Assembly: GCF_001005085.2 (NCBI RefSeq)
Contig: NZ_LBMU02000086.1
Span: 1-48,677, forward strand
Length of the DNA: 48,677 bases
Source of the DNA: Streptomyces humi
Lineage (GTDB): Bacteria; Actinomycetota; Actinomycetes; Streptomycetales; Streptomycetaceae
Direction: 5' to 3'
A program made the translations under genes and the position numbers. Position 1 is the first letter of the stretch, and each line of letters begins with the position of its first letter. Positions 7,718-16,208 of the stretch are shown here, piece after piece. The notes under the pieces were generated by a model, which did not search any database, was not told the origin of the DNA, and worked only from the letters and a program-made list of their open reading frames with translations.

Positions 7718-9133
7718 ATGTGGATGACCGACTCGCACCTCTCCCGCCGCGCCCTGCTGCGGTACGGCGCCTACGGGGCGGGGGCCGCCGCGCTGGCCGG
7801 CACCGCCGCGAGCTGGGACCGGCTCACCGGGGCCGACATACCCGGCCGGGACGACGGTTCACTCGTCGTGGCCACCCTCGGTTCCGCCTTCGACCCGGCC
7901 GCCGTGCAGGCGCTGAGCGCCGGCTTCCGGAAGCTCCATCCCGACGTCCCGCTGCGGGTGAACGCCGTGCAGGCCGTGGACTGGTCGGACTTCTTCGCGA
8001 AGATCCTCACCCAGATCGCGGCGGGCACCGCGCCCGACCTGGTCTACGTCGCCACCGAGGGCGTGCAGCTGTTCGCGCAACGGCTCGGGGTGCCGCTGGA
8101 CCGCTGGGTGAGGCGCGACGCGGCCGAGCTGCGCGAGTACTTCGCCGACGTCCATCCCTCGCTGGTGGAGTCGATGATGTACGAGGGGAGCCTGCACCAG
8201 CTGCCGGTCGAGTTCAACGCGGCCGACATGTATCTCAACAGGCAGGTGCTGAACCGGGCCGGCGCGGGCTTCCCGCCGGCCGACTGGACCCGCGACGACT
8301 TCACCGCGCTGCTGCGCGAGATGAAGCGGTCCAGCGACTCCCATTTCACCCCGTACTTCTGGACCAACCGGCTGTGGGGCGGGGTGGTGCCGTGGCTGTT
8401 CGACAACGGCACCAACCTCCTCGCCGAGTCCAGGGCGCCCGGCGGGAGCTGGCTGTGGGACACCTTCTACCCGGCGGCCGACCGCGCGGGCCGGGGCGGT
8501 GGTTTCCGCTGGACCACCCCGCAGGCCACCTCCGCCCGGGTCGAGGAGACGTACGACTACCTCGCCTCGCTCATCCAGGAGGACCTGTGCACCCGGCCCG
8601 AGGGCGGCAACGGCACCAACCTGGTCGGGGTCTTCTCCACCGGCCGGGTCGGGGTGACACCGGCGGGCGGCTTCTGGGCGGGCGGTCTGCATCTGGCCGG
8701 GATGAAGGCAAACGCCTACGACGTCCAGTACTTCCCGCGCTGGCGTACCCAGCGCATGCAGTTCGGCGCGGCGGGCTACGCGATGCTGCGGACCTCGAAG
8801 AAACAGGACGCGGCCTGGGAGTTCATCAAGTACGCGGCCCGCAAGGACGTGATGACCGAGCTGTTCACGGCCAACCAGACCACTCCCGCCCGGCGTTCGA
8901 TGCTGACCGCCGGCCGCTACCGGGAGACCGGCCCGACGCGCTGGCAGGTCTTCTACGACACCCTCGACAAGTTCCCCGACACCGGCCCGATCCCGGCTCC
9001 GCCGCAGGTCGCCGAGGTGACCGACGTGCTGCTCAAGTACACCGGGACGGCGCTGGCGAGCCCGCGCTCGGTGGCGCCGGCGCTGCGCCGGATGCAGGGC
9101 GATCTGGAGCAGGCCATGGAGCGTGCCCTATGA
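7718..9133 (+). CDS. ABC transporter sugar-binding protein (Tat signal, no lipobox)
   Basis: A 471-residue extracellular solute-binding protein of the family 1 (MalE-like) type, presumably capturing fructo-oligosaccharides released by the secreted GH32. The N-terminus has a twin-arginine signal (HLSRRALLRYG) and an Ala/Gly-rich core. I see no cysteine after it, so the lipobox that usually anchors such proteins in Gram-positive bacteria is missing. The mature part shows the usual GFRKLHPDVPLRVN and YDYLASLIQED-type elements. Starts at ATG 7718 or ATG 7724 are both possible; neither has a strong Shine-Dalgarno and both abut operator O2. It overlaps the next gene by ATGA. Confidence 0.85.
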   Translation: MWMTDSHLSRRALLRYGAYGAGAAALAGTAASWDRLTGADIPGRDDGSLVVATLGSAFDPAAVQALSAGFRKLHPDVPLRVNAVQAVDWSDFFAKILTQIAAGTAPDLVYVATEGVQLFAQRLGVPLDRWVRRDAAELREYFADVHPSLVESMMYEGSLHQLPVEFNAADMYLNRQVLNRAGAGFPPADWTRDDFTALLREMKRSSDSHFTPYFWTNRLWGGVVPWLFDNGTNLLAESRAPGGSWLWDTFYPAADRAGRGGGFRWTTPQATSARVEETYDYLASLIQEDLCTRPEGGNGTNLVGVFSTGRVGVTPAGGFWAGGLHLAGMKANAYDVQYFPRWRTQRMQFGAAGYAMLRTSKKQDAAWEFIKYAARKDVMTELFTANQTTPARRSMLTAGRYRETGPTRWQVFYDTLDKFPDTGPIPAPPQVAEVTDVLLKYTGTALASPRSVAPALRRMQGDLEQAMERAL

Positions 9134-10083
9134 CGAACACTCAGATCAGCGCCGGGCGGGCCCGTTCCGCGTCCGCTCCGCCCGCGGTGTCCGTGCGGCC
9201 GCCGGCCCGGGAGCGCGGCACGCGGTTGCTGACCGCGCTCTTCCTGACGCCCACGATCGTCGGGATTGTCGTCTTCACGGTCGTACCGATCGTCGGGTCG
9301 ATCGTGCTGAGCTTCTTCGACTGGAACGTGATCGATCCGCCGAGTTTCGCCGGTGGCGCCAACTACCGTGAGATCGCCAGTGATTCGACCGTCCTGGTCT
9401 CGTTCCGTAACACCCTCGTCTTCATGGTGCTCGCGGTCGCCCTGCAACTGGTGATCGCGCTGTCGCTGGCCCTCACGCTGAACGGCCGGATGCCCGGCTG
9501 GCTGCGCTCGGTCTTCCGGTCGGCGTTCTTCTTCCCGCTGGTGCTGTCCGCCGCGTCGATCTCGGTGGTGATGAAGTACCTCTTCAACCAGGACTTCGGC
9601 GTGGTCAACTGGCTGATCGGGCTGTTCGGCATCGCGCCGGTGCCCTGGCTGACCTCGGAGCACGGGGCGATGGCCACGGTGATCATCGTCTATGTGTGGC
9701 AGCAGTTCGGCTTCTCGTTCCTGCTGTTCGTCGGGGGTCTGAACAACATCCCGAAGGAGATCCACGAAGCCGCCGCCCTCGACGGGGCGACCGGCCCGCG
9801 CAAGCACCTCGCGATCACGCTGCCGCTGCTGTCGCCGACCCTGCTGGTCGCCTCGGTGGTCGGCATCATCAACGCGCTCCAGGTCTTCGAGCAGCCCTAC
9901 GTCCTGACCGACGGCGGCCCCGGCGACTCTACCCGCACCGTCGTGATGGTGATCTACGAACGGGCCTTCGAGCAGCTCCGCTTCGGCGAGGCGTCCGCGG
10001 TGGGCGTGCTGCTGTTCGTGCTGATCATGGCGGTGACCGCCGTCCAGTTCCGGCTCAGCCGGCGTTTCGTCCACTACCAGTGA
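9130..10083 (+). CDS. ABC transporter sugar permease (MalF-type)
   Basis: A 317-residue inner-membrane permease with about six transmembrane helices. The cytoplasmic EAA loop that contacts the ATPase is visible as EIHEAAALDGATGPRKHLAI in the C-terminal third. It forms a heterodimer with the following permease. The start codon overlaps the stop of the binding protein (ATGA), implying translational coupling. No ATP-binding subunit is encoded in the locus; Streptomyces sugar importers commonly borrow a shared MsiK-type ATPase encoded elsewhere, which is the likely case here. Confidence 0.88.
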   Translation: MTNTQISAGRARSASAPPAVSVRPPARERGTRLLTALFLTPTIVGIVVFTVVPIVGSIVLSFFDWNVIDPPSFAGGANYREIASDSTVLVSFRNTLVFMVLAVALQLVIALSLALTLNGRMPGWLRSVFRSAFFFPLVLSAASISVVMKYLFNQDFGVVNWLIGLFGIAPVPWLTSEHGAMATVIIVYVWQQFGFSFLLFVGGLNNIPKEIHEAAALDGATGPRKHLAITLPLLSPTLLVASVVGIINALQVFEQPYVLTDGGPGDSTRTVVMVIYERAFEQLRFGEASAVGVLLFVLIMAVTAVQFRLSRRFVHYQ

Positions 10084-10087
10084 GCCG

Positions 10088-10966
10088 GTGAGACCCTTGA
10101 GTCAAGCGACCATGAGCCAAGCGACCCCGACCCTCGGCAGCGTCCGGTACCGGCTGGCGCCCTGGGCGCGGATCGCCGGACTGACGGTGTGCGCGCTGCT
10201 GACGCTCGGTCCGGTCATCTGGACCGTCTCGACCTCCCTGCGCACCCCGGCCGAGTCCTTCGACCTGCCACCGCGGATCATCCCGGCCCACCCGAGCACG
10301 GCCGCCTACCGGGGCGTCTTCGACCAGATCGACGTCTGGCTGCTCGCTCTCAACTCCACCCTGGTGACCGCCCTGGTCGCGGCCGGCCAGATGGTCACGG
10401 CCGGCCTCGCGGGATACGCGTTCGCCCGCCTCGATTTCCGTTTCAAGCGACCGCTGTTCGGGCTGGTGCTGGCGACCATGATGGTTCCGCTCCAGGTCAC
10501 GATCGTGCCGGTTTTCCTGGTGCTGAAGTCGATGGGCCTGACCGACACCCTCCTCGGCCTGATCGTCCCGGCGTTCCCGACCGCGTTCGGCACCTTCCTG
10601 ATGCGGCAGTACTTCCTCGGCATGCCGAAGGACCTCGGCGAGGCGGCCATGCTGGACGGCGCGGGCCCCTGGCGGATCTTCCGGTCCGTGTACGCCCCGC
10701 TGGCCACACCGGGGCTGGCGATCGTCGGCGTGCTGGCCTTCAACTACCACTGGAACGAGTTCTTCCGCCCGCTCATCCTCGAGACCTCCGGCCAGAACTA
10801 CACGCTGCCGCTGGGCCTGGTCTCCCTCCAGGGCAACCTGGGCACCGGCTCCGTCTCGGTCGTCCTCGCCGGTGTCGTGCTGTCGATGCTCCCCGCCGTC
10901 GCCGTGTTCCTCGTCGGCCAGCGCCCTCTCCGCGAGGGCATCACCTCCGCAGGAGTCAACCGTTGA
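10088..10966 (+). CDS. ABC transporter sugar permease (MalG-type)
   Basis: A 292-residue permease (284 if the ATG at 10112 is used) with six predicted helices and the EAA motif DLGEAAMLDGAGPWRIF. It is the partner of the preceding MalF-type permease, 4 bp downstream. The start is uncertain: GTG 10088 follows closely after the previous stop, while ATG 10112 (MSQATPTLGSV) aligns better with a typical short N-terminus but has only a weak ribosome site. Its TGA stop overlaps the TTG start of the intracellular GH32 gene. Confidence 0.87.
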   Translation: MRPLSQATMSQATPTLGSVRYRLAPWARIAGLTVCALLTLGPVIWTVSTSLRTPAESFDLPPRIIPAHPSTAAYRGVFDQIDVWLLALNSTLVTALVAAGQMVTAGLAGYAFARLDFRFKRPLFGLVLATMMVPLQVTIVPVFLVLKSMGLTDTLLGLIVPAFPTAFGTFLMRQYFLGMPKDLGEAAMLDGAGPWRIFRSVYAPLATPGLAIVGVLAFNYHWNEFFRPLILETSGQNYTLPLGLVSLQGNLGTGSVSVVLAGVVLSMLPAVAVFLVGQRPLREGITSAGVNR

Positions 10967-12327
10967 GCCCCGCCGCTCCCCAGGACCCGAACGCCCCGCG
11001 GTTCCGGGTCCGCCCGCCCGCCAACTGGATCAACGACCCCAACGGCCCGTTCCGTTGGCAGGGCCGCTACCACCTCTTCTACCAGTACAACCCCGCCGCG
11101 CCCGTGCACGCGAACATCCACTGGGGCCATGCCTCCAGCCCCGACCTGGCCCGCTGGGAGCACCACCCGGTCGCACTGACCCCGACCCCGGGGGGCCCGG
11201 ACGAGGCCGGCTGCTGGTCGGGGTGCGTGGTGGACGACGACGGCACCCCCACCGCCGTCTACACCGGGGTCGGCCACGACCACACCGGCCTCGGCACGAT
11301 CTGCCTGGCGCGGGCCGCCGACCCGCTCCTCGTCCGGTGGCGCCCGGAGCCGGCCCCGGTCGTCGCCGCGCCGCCCGCGGGCCTCGACGTGGTGATGTTC
11401 CGCGACCCCTTCGTCTTCCGGCACGCCGGCCGCCGCCACGCCCTCGTCGGCGCCGGTCTCGCCGACGGCACCGCGTCCGTCCTGGTGTACGACTGCGACG
11501 ACCTGACCGACTGGCGGTTCACCGGGGTCCTGCTCGACGGGGGCGACCCGGTCGCGGCGGACGCCTTCGGCGACAAGGCGGTGGGCTGGGAGTGCCCGCA
11601 GCTGTTCCGGACCGGCGACGGTGATCACGTCCTGGTGGTCTCCCTGTGGGACGGCGACCCGTGCTCGACCGGCTACCTGACGGGGCGTCTGGTCCCGGAC
11701 GCCGGGGCGGGGCTGCGCTTCGAGCCCCGTGCCGGCGGGCGGCTCGACCACGGCCGGGACTTCTACGCACCCGCCGTGCTTCAGGAGGACGGGCGTGCCC
11801 TGCTGTGGGGCTGGTCGTGGGAGGCCCGGGACGCCCCCGGGGACTGGGCGGGTGTGCTCACCGCGCCCCGGGTCGTCGGCACGCGACCCGACGGCGGCCT
11901 GCGCGTCTCCCCCGCCCCTGAACTGGCACTCCTGCGGGCACCGGCCCCGTTCGGCGTGGGGCCGCTCCCGGTCTCGTACGACCTGGAGGTCACCGCGCAC
12001 GACCGTACGACGGTGACCCTGCTCCGGTCGGCGGGCAGCCGGCTGACGATCCGGCTGGATCCCCGGCACGGGACCGTCACCCTGGACCGCACCGGCTGGC
12101 CGCGCGCCGGCCGGGAGGGCGCCGCGCCCGTCACTGTCGGCACCGCCCCGGACGCACGGCTCACCGTCCGGGTCCTCGTCGACGGCTCACTGCTCGAACT
12201 GTTCGTGGCGGACCGGGCGGCGGTCACCGAGAGGGTGTATCAACGACCGCGTGATGTGCGGGAGTTGACGGTCGAAGGGGATGCCGGGGTCATCGGGTGG
12301 GAGCTTGTCCCACCGACGACCGGCTGA
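10963..12327 (+). CDS. Intracellular GH32 beta-fructofuranosidase
   Basis: A 454-residue GH32 enzyme with the canonical catalytic set: Asp25 in WINDPNGP, Asp147 in FRDP, Glu209 in WECP. There is no signal peptide, so it should act in the cytoplasm on oligosaccharides brought in by the preceding ABC importer, releasing fructose. The beginning is a TTG codon at 10963, chosen because it is in frame, overlaps the upstream TGA by TTGA, and follows an AGGAG at 10951-10955 with 7-base spacing. The C-terminal beta-sandwich (GSLLELFVADRAAVTERVY) is complete. The last 38 bp overlap the convergent LacI gene. Confidence 0.88.
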   Translation: MSPAAPQDPNAPRFRVRPPANWINDPNGPFRWQGRYHLFYQYNPAAPVHANIHWGHASSPDLARWEHHPVALTPTPGGPDEAGCWSGCVVDDDGTPTAVYTGVGHDHTGLGTICLARAADPLLVRWRPEPAPVVAAPPAGLDVVMFRDPFVFRHAGRRHALVGAGLADGTASVLVYDCDDLTDWRFTGVLLDGGDPVAADAFGDKAVGWECPQLFRTGDGDHVLVVSLWDGDPCSTGYLTGRLVPDAGAGLRFEPRAGGRLDHGRDFYAPAVLQEDGRALLWGWSWEARDAPGDWAGVLTAPRVVGTRPDGGLRVSPAPELALLRAPAPFGVGPLPVSYDLEVTAHDRTTVTLLRSAGSRLTIRLDPRHGTVTLDRTGWPRAGREGAAPVTVGTAPDARLTVRVLVDGSLLELFVADRAAVTERVYQRPRDVRELTVEGDAGVIGWELVPPTTG

Positions 12328-13396
12328 CCACCGGGCAGGCGATGCGCCGGACGGTGGCGGGCGGGGTGCGGCCGGTGTCGATGGTGTCGAGCAGCAGCCG
12401 GGTCGCCGCCTCGCCCATCGCCCGGTGCGGCAGGGCGACCGAGGTGAGCGGCGGGGTGAGGAACGCGGCCATGTGTTCCTGGTCGTCGTAGCCGATCACC
12501 GACAGGTCCTCGGGTACGGCGATGCCGAGCCGGGCCGCCGCGTGCAGGACCCCCGCCGCCACCCGGTCGTTGTAGCAGAAGAGGCCGGTCGGGCGGTGGT
12601 GCGGGGCGGCACCGTCGAGAAGCCGGGCGGCGCCCTCGTAACCGGCCGCGATCTCGCCTCCGGTGCGCACGACCCACTCCTTCGGGAGCGGCACGTCCTC
12701 GGCCCGCAGGGCGTCCCGGAAGCCGCGCAGCCGTTCGACGGAGGCGATGTCGCCCTGGCCGCCGACCATCGCGACCCTGCGGTGCCCGGCCGCCAGGAGC
12801 AGCCGGGCCGCCGTCCGGCCGCCGGCCCGCTCGGCCGGGACGACGGCGGGCAGCGAGTCGTCCTCGGGCAGGCAGTTGGCGAGCACGGAATGGGTCCGGT
12901 GCAGGCCCTCGGGGACGCGCACCCGGCGCAGCGACATCGCCGCGTAGATGATGCCGTCGACGCGCCGGTCGAGGAGTTCGGCGACGGCCGCGTCCTCCTT
13001 GGCCGGGTCGCCGCCGGTGTCGATGGTGAGGACGAGGTGGTCGTGGTTCCAGGCGGTGTCCATGGCGCCGCGCAGCAGCCGTCCGGCGAAGGGTGAGGAC
13101 GCGATCTCGTCGGTGACCAGTCCGATCACGGCCGTGCGGCGACGGCGCAGGCCACGGGCGACGGGGTCGGGCCGGTAGCCGAGTTCGACGGCGGCCGCCC
13201 GGATGCGTTCCTGGGTGGCGGGTGACAGGTTGCCCTCGGCGCGGCCGTTGAAGACGAAGGAGACGGCCGTGTGCGAGACGCCGGCGCGCCGGGCCACGTC
13301 CTTCGACGTGGGCCGTCCACCGCCGCCGCCGTTCCTGCCCTCGCCGCCGCCCATGCCGCCCGCTGTCCGCTCGTCGTGCCCGCTCCGCTTGATCAC
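12290..13396 (-). CDS. LacI-family transcriptional regulator (candidate fructan repressor)
   Basis: A 368-residue LacI/GalR regulator. A Gly-rich N-terminal extension of about 28 residues precedes the HTH (SKDVARRAGVSHTAVSFVFNG), the hinge helix and a periplasmic-binding-protein-like effector domain ending in the usual IGYDDQEHMAAFLTPPLTSV segment. Being at the end of the fructan locus, it is the natural candidate to bind O1 and O2 at 7622-7716 with a fructose-containing inducer; this is inference. GTG 13396 has a GGGTGAG upstream; ATG 13354 (MGGGEG) would remove most of the extension and is an alternative. It is transcribed convergently with the intracellular GH32. Confidence 0.85.
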   Translation of the reverse strand: MIKRSGHDERTAGGMGGGEGRNGGGGGRPTSKDVARRAGVSHTAVSFVFNGRAEGNLSPATQERIRAAAVELGYRPDPVARGLRRRRTAVIGLVTDEIASSPFAGRLLRGAMDTAWNHDHLVLTIDTGGDPAKEDAAVAELLDRRVDGIIYAAMSLRRVRVPEGLHRTHSVLANCLPEDDSLPAVVPAERAGGRTAARLLLAAGHRRVAMVGGQGDIASVERLRGFRDALRAEDVPLPKEWVVRTGGEIAAGYEGAARLLDGAAPHHRPTGLFCYNDRVAAGVLHAAARLGIAVPEDLSVIGYDDQEHMAAFLTPPLTSVALPHRAMGEAATRLLLDTIDTGRTPPATVRRIACPVVSRSSVGQAPTR

Positions 13397-13400
13397 CGCT

Positions 13401-13419
13401 CACCCTATCCGTGAGGGTG
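13401..13419. promoter_or_regulatory. Operator-like inverted repeat between LacI and AKR genes
   Basis: CACCCT-N7-AGGGTG lies 4 bp upstream of the LacI GTG start, overlapping its probable ribosome site, in the 58-bp divergent gap with the aldo/keto reductase. It does not resemble O1/O2, so if it is an operator it serves a different protein or a different mode of control. Confidence 0.35.
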
Positions 13420-13454
13420 GGAACTGGACACAGTCGAGAGAAGGGCCCATCGCG

Positions 13455-14282
13455 ATGAGTATTCCGGTGTACACGCTCAACGACGGCACCACGATCCCCG
13501 CCATCGGCCTGGGCACCTGGCCGATGGACGACGCGCAGGCGGAGCGGGCCGTCCGGGACGCGCTGGAGACGGGTTACCGGCTCGTGGACACGGCGGTGAA
13601 CTACCGCAACGAGACCGGCGTCGGCCGGGGTGTCGCGAGCAGCGGTGTGCCCCGCGAGGAGGTGCTGGTCACGACGAAGCTGCCGGGGCGCCACCACGGG
13701 TACGAGGAGACCCTCGCCTCGTTCGAGGAGTCGCGGCGGCGGCTGGGTCTGGAGTACGTGGACCTGTACCTCATCCACTGGCCCAACCCCCGGGTGGGCA
13801 AGTACGTCGACTCGTGGCGGGCGATGGTCAGGCTGCGCGAGGAGGGTCTGGTGCGCTCCATCGGCGTCTCCAACTTCACCGAGGAGCATCTCGGCCGGCT
13901 GGAGAAGGAGACCGGGGTGCTGCCGTCGGTGAACCAGGTGGAGCTGCATCCGCTGTTCCCGCAGGAGGAACTGCGGGCGTTCCACGCGGAGAAGGGCATC
14001 GTCACCGAGAGCTGGAGCCCGCTCGGTCAGGACGGGCGGCTGCTGAGCGACCCCGCGATCGTCGGCGTGGCGCAGGCGCTCGGGGTGACGCCGGCGCAGG
14101 TGATCCTGCGCTGGCATGTCCAGCTCGGGGCCGTCGCCATCCCGAAGTCGGCGGACGCCGGCCGGCAGCGGACGAACCTGGACGTGTCCGGTTTCCAGCT
14201 GCGGGACACCCAGATGACGGCCGTGTCCGAACGCGTCCACCAGCGGCTGGGCGGTGACCCGGACGGACACGAGGAGTTCTGA
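13455..14282 (+). CDS. Aldo/keto reductase (AKR5-like)
   Basis: A 275-residue NADPH-dependent aldo/keto reductase. The catalytic tetrad is visible: Asp and Tyr in LVDTAVNYRNE, Lys in LVTTKLPG, His in YLIHWPNP. The C-terminal cofactor region includes IPKSADAGRQRTNLDV, a good match to the NADPH-binding loop. Length is normal for AKR5 enzymes such as 2,5-diketo-gluconate reductases, which accept many carbonyls; the real substrate is unknown. ATG 13455 is preceded by AGAAGGG. It is divergent from LacI but not clearly part of the fructan system. Confidence 0.88.
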   Translation: MSIPVYTLNDGTTIPAIGLGTWPMDDAQAERAVRDALETGYRLVDTAVNYRNETGVGRGVASSGVPREEVLVTTKLPGRHHGYEETLASFEESRRRLGLEYVDLYLIHWPNPRVGKYVDSWRAMVRLREEGLVRSIGVSNFTEEHLGRLEKETGVLPSVNQVELHPLFPQEELRAFHAEKGIVTESWSPLGQDGRLLSDPAIVGVAQALGVTPAQVILRWHVQLGAVAIPKSADAGRQRTNLDVSGFQLRDTQMTAVSERVHQRLGGDPDGHEEF

Positions 14283-14286
14283 TCCG

Positions 14287-15162
14287 CTACTCCTCCATGC
14301 GCTCCCGGGAGGCCTCCCGGCCGGTCCCGGTCGCGGTGAGGCTCCCGAGGATGTCGATGAGTTCGGCGTCGCGGCTGCCGGGTTCGGCGTGGAAGACGAC
14401 GAGGGCGAGCCCGTCGGTGCCGTCCATGACGAGTTTGTCCGAGTGCAGTTCCAGGTCGCCGACGAGCGGGTGGGTCAGCCGGCTGACCCGGCCGCGCAGC
14501 GGCCGCACCTCGTGCCGGGCCCACAGGGTGCGGAAGCGCTCGCTGCGCAGCGAGAGGTCGCCGACCAGGTCGCGCAGGCGGGGGTCGTCGGCGTCGCCTC
14601 CGGCGTAGGCGCGCAGGGTGGCCACGCCCTCCCGGGTGAGGTCGTCCCAGTCCCGGCGCAGTTCCCGTTCCGCGGGGTCGAGGAAGACGGCCCGCAGCAG
14701 GTTGACACCGGGCCGGTAGTTCGGGGACAGCGCCGTGCACAGCGTGTTGGCGGCGAGGCAGTCCCGGTAGCGGTTCTGCACGTAGGCGGGGTTGCGGGTC
14801 CAGCCGTCGATGAGCTGAAGGATGCTGGCGGGCACCTGTTCGGTCCGGTGCGGGGCTCGGGTCCGCGGATCCCGTACGCCGGCGGGCCGGTCCTGGGCCA
14901 GGGACACCAGGTGGGCGGTGGCGTCGGGGTCGAGGCCCAGCACCCCGGCGAGCGCTTCGAGCACCTGCACGGAGGGGTTGCGGTCGCGGCCCTGCTCCAG
15001 CCGCAGGTAGTAGTCGGAGCTGATGCCGGCGAGCATCGCGACCTCCTCGCGGCGCAGCCCCGGTACGCGGCGCAGGCCGCCGCCGGGCAGCCCCACGTCC
15101 TCGGGCCGCACCAGGGCGCGGCGGGCCCGCAGGAACTCACCGAGCGCGTTCGAACCGTCCAC
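14287..15162 (-). CDS. XRE/MmyB-like transcriptional regulator
   Basis: A 291-residue regulator with an N-terminal HTH (residues about 5-70, including RRVPGLRREEVAMLAGIS and YYLRLEQGRDRNPS) followed by the MmyB-type ligand-binding domain. That HTH plus RLEQGRDR signature is typical of a large actinobacterial family usually encoded divergently from a short-chain dehydrogenase or aldo/keto reductase that it controls. Here the divergent neighbour is the AKR at 15324. The GTG start gives the expected MDGSNALGEFLRARR N-terminus. Its stop lies 4 bp from the end of the other AKR gene, which is convergent. Confidence 0.88.
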   Translation of the reverse strand: MDGSNALGEFLRARRALVRPEDVGLPGGGLRRVPGLRREEVAMLAGISSDYYLRLEQGRDRNPSVQVLEALAGVLGLDPDATAHLVSLAQDRPAGVRDPRTRAPHRTEQVPASILQLIDGWTRNPAYVQNRYRDCLAANTLCTALSPNYRPGVNLLRAVFLDPAERELRRDWDDLTREGVATLRAYAGGDADDPRLRDLVGDLSLRSERFRTLWARHEVRPLRGRVSRLTHPLVGDLELHSDKLVMDGTDGLALVVFHAEPGSRDAELIDILGSLTATGTGREASRERMEE

Positions 15163-15200
15163 GCCCCCACCCTACGGTCCGGCCCGCCGCGGTGCCTGGC

Positions 15201-15215
15201 CCTGGCACTCCCAGG
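15201..15215. promoter_or_regulatory. Candidate operator for the MmyB-like regulator
   Basis: CCTGG-cactc-CCAGG is an inverted repeat in the 161-bp divergent gap between the MmyB-like regulator and the aldo/keto reductase. Its position upstream of both genes fits an autoregulated divergon. The assignment rests on position and symmetry only. Confidence 0.45.
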
Positions 15216-15323
15216 AACACCGGGGCTTAGCCACGACGGAGGCGGTCGCCGCAGGGTGGTCGGTGAGGAGAGGGAACACCGGTCCCGCCGGTGCTCCCCG
15301 GCACTTCCGAGAGGCACGACACC

Positions 15324-16199
15324 ATGACCGCACAGCTCGCCGGAACCCTGACCCCGGCGGACGGCCTGACCCTCACCCGCGTCGGCTACGGCGCCATGCA
15401 GCTCGCCGGGCCGCACGTCTTCGGCCCGCCGAAGGACCGTTCGCGGGCCGTCGCGGTGCTGCGCGCCGCGGTCGCCGCGGGCATCACGCACATCGACACC
15501 GCCGACTTCTACGGCCCGGTGGTCGTCAACGAGATCATCAAGGAGGCCCTGCACCCCTACCCGGCGGAGCTGCGGATCGTCACCAAGGTCGGCGCCCGGC
15601 GGGCCGCCGACGGCAGCTGGGTGGTGATGCGGCACCCCGAGGACCTGAAGGCGCAGGTGTACGACAACCTGCGCAGCCTCGGAGTGGAGGCCCTGGACGT
15701 GGTCAACCTGCGTCTGGGGGACATGGACACCCCGAACGAGGACCCGGTGGCCGAGCAGTTCGGCGCGCTGGCGGAACTGCGCGAGGCGGGTCTGGTCCGG
15801 CACCTGGGGCTGAGCACGGTCTCCGCCGGGCAGCTGGCCGAGGCCCGGGCGATCGCGCCCGTGGTCACCGTGCAGAACCTGTACAACCTGGCCAACCGGC
15901 AGGACGACGCGCTGGTCGCGCGGACCGCGGCCGAGAACATCGCCTTCGTGCCGTACTTCCCGCTGGGCGGTTTCAGCCCGCTCCAGTCCGAGACGCTCAG
16001 CAAGGTCGCGGACCGGCTCGGTGCCTCGGCGCAGCAGGTGGCACTGGCCTGGCTGCTGCAACGCTCCCCGAACATCGCGCTGATCCCGGGCACCTCCTCC
16101 CCCGGGCACCTGCGGGAGAACATCGCCGCCGCCTCCCTGGTGCTGCCGGGGGACGCGGTCGTCGAACTGGACGGGATCGGCCGGCGGGCCGCGGGCTGA
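15324..16199 (+). CDS. Aldo/keto reductase (AKR13-like)
   Basis: A 291-residue aldo/keto reductase with the TIM-barrel landmarks HIDTADFYGP (catalytic Asp and Tyr), VTKVGARR (Lys) and ALAWLLQRSPNIALIPGTSSPGHL (cofactor loop). The usual active-site His is replaced: the strand reads VVNLRLGDMD where most AKRs have a His at the end of this strand. That is seen in some AKR13-type members. Substrate unknown. It is divergent from the MmyB-like regulator and probably its main target. Start at ATG 15324 follows CGAGAGG. Confidence 0.85.
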   Translation: MTAQLAGTLTPADGLTLTRVGYGAMQLAGPHVFGPPKDRSRAVAVLRAAVAAGITHIDTADFYGPVVVNEIIKEALHPYPAELRIVTKVGARRAADGSWVVMRHPEDLKAQVYDNLRSLGVEALDVVNLRLGDMDTPNEDPVAEQFGALAELREAGLVRHLGLSTVSAGQLAEARAIAPVVTVQNLYNLANRQDDALVARTAAENIAFVPYFPLGGFSPLQSETLSKVADRLGASAQQVALAWLLQRSPNIALIPGTSSPGHLRENIAAASLVLPGDAVVELDGIGRRAAG

Positions 16200-16208
16200 C
16201 GACCGGGC

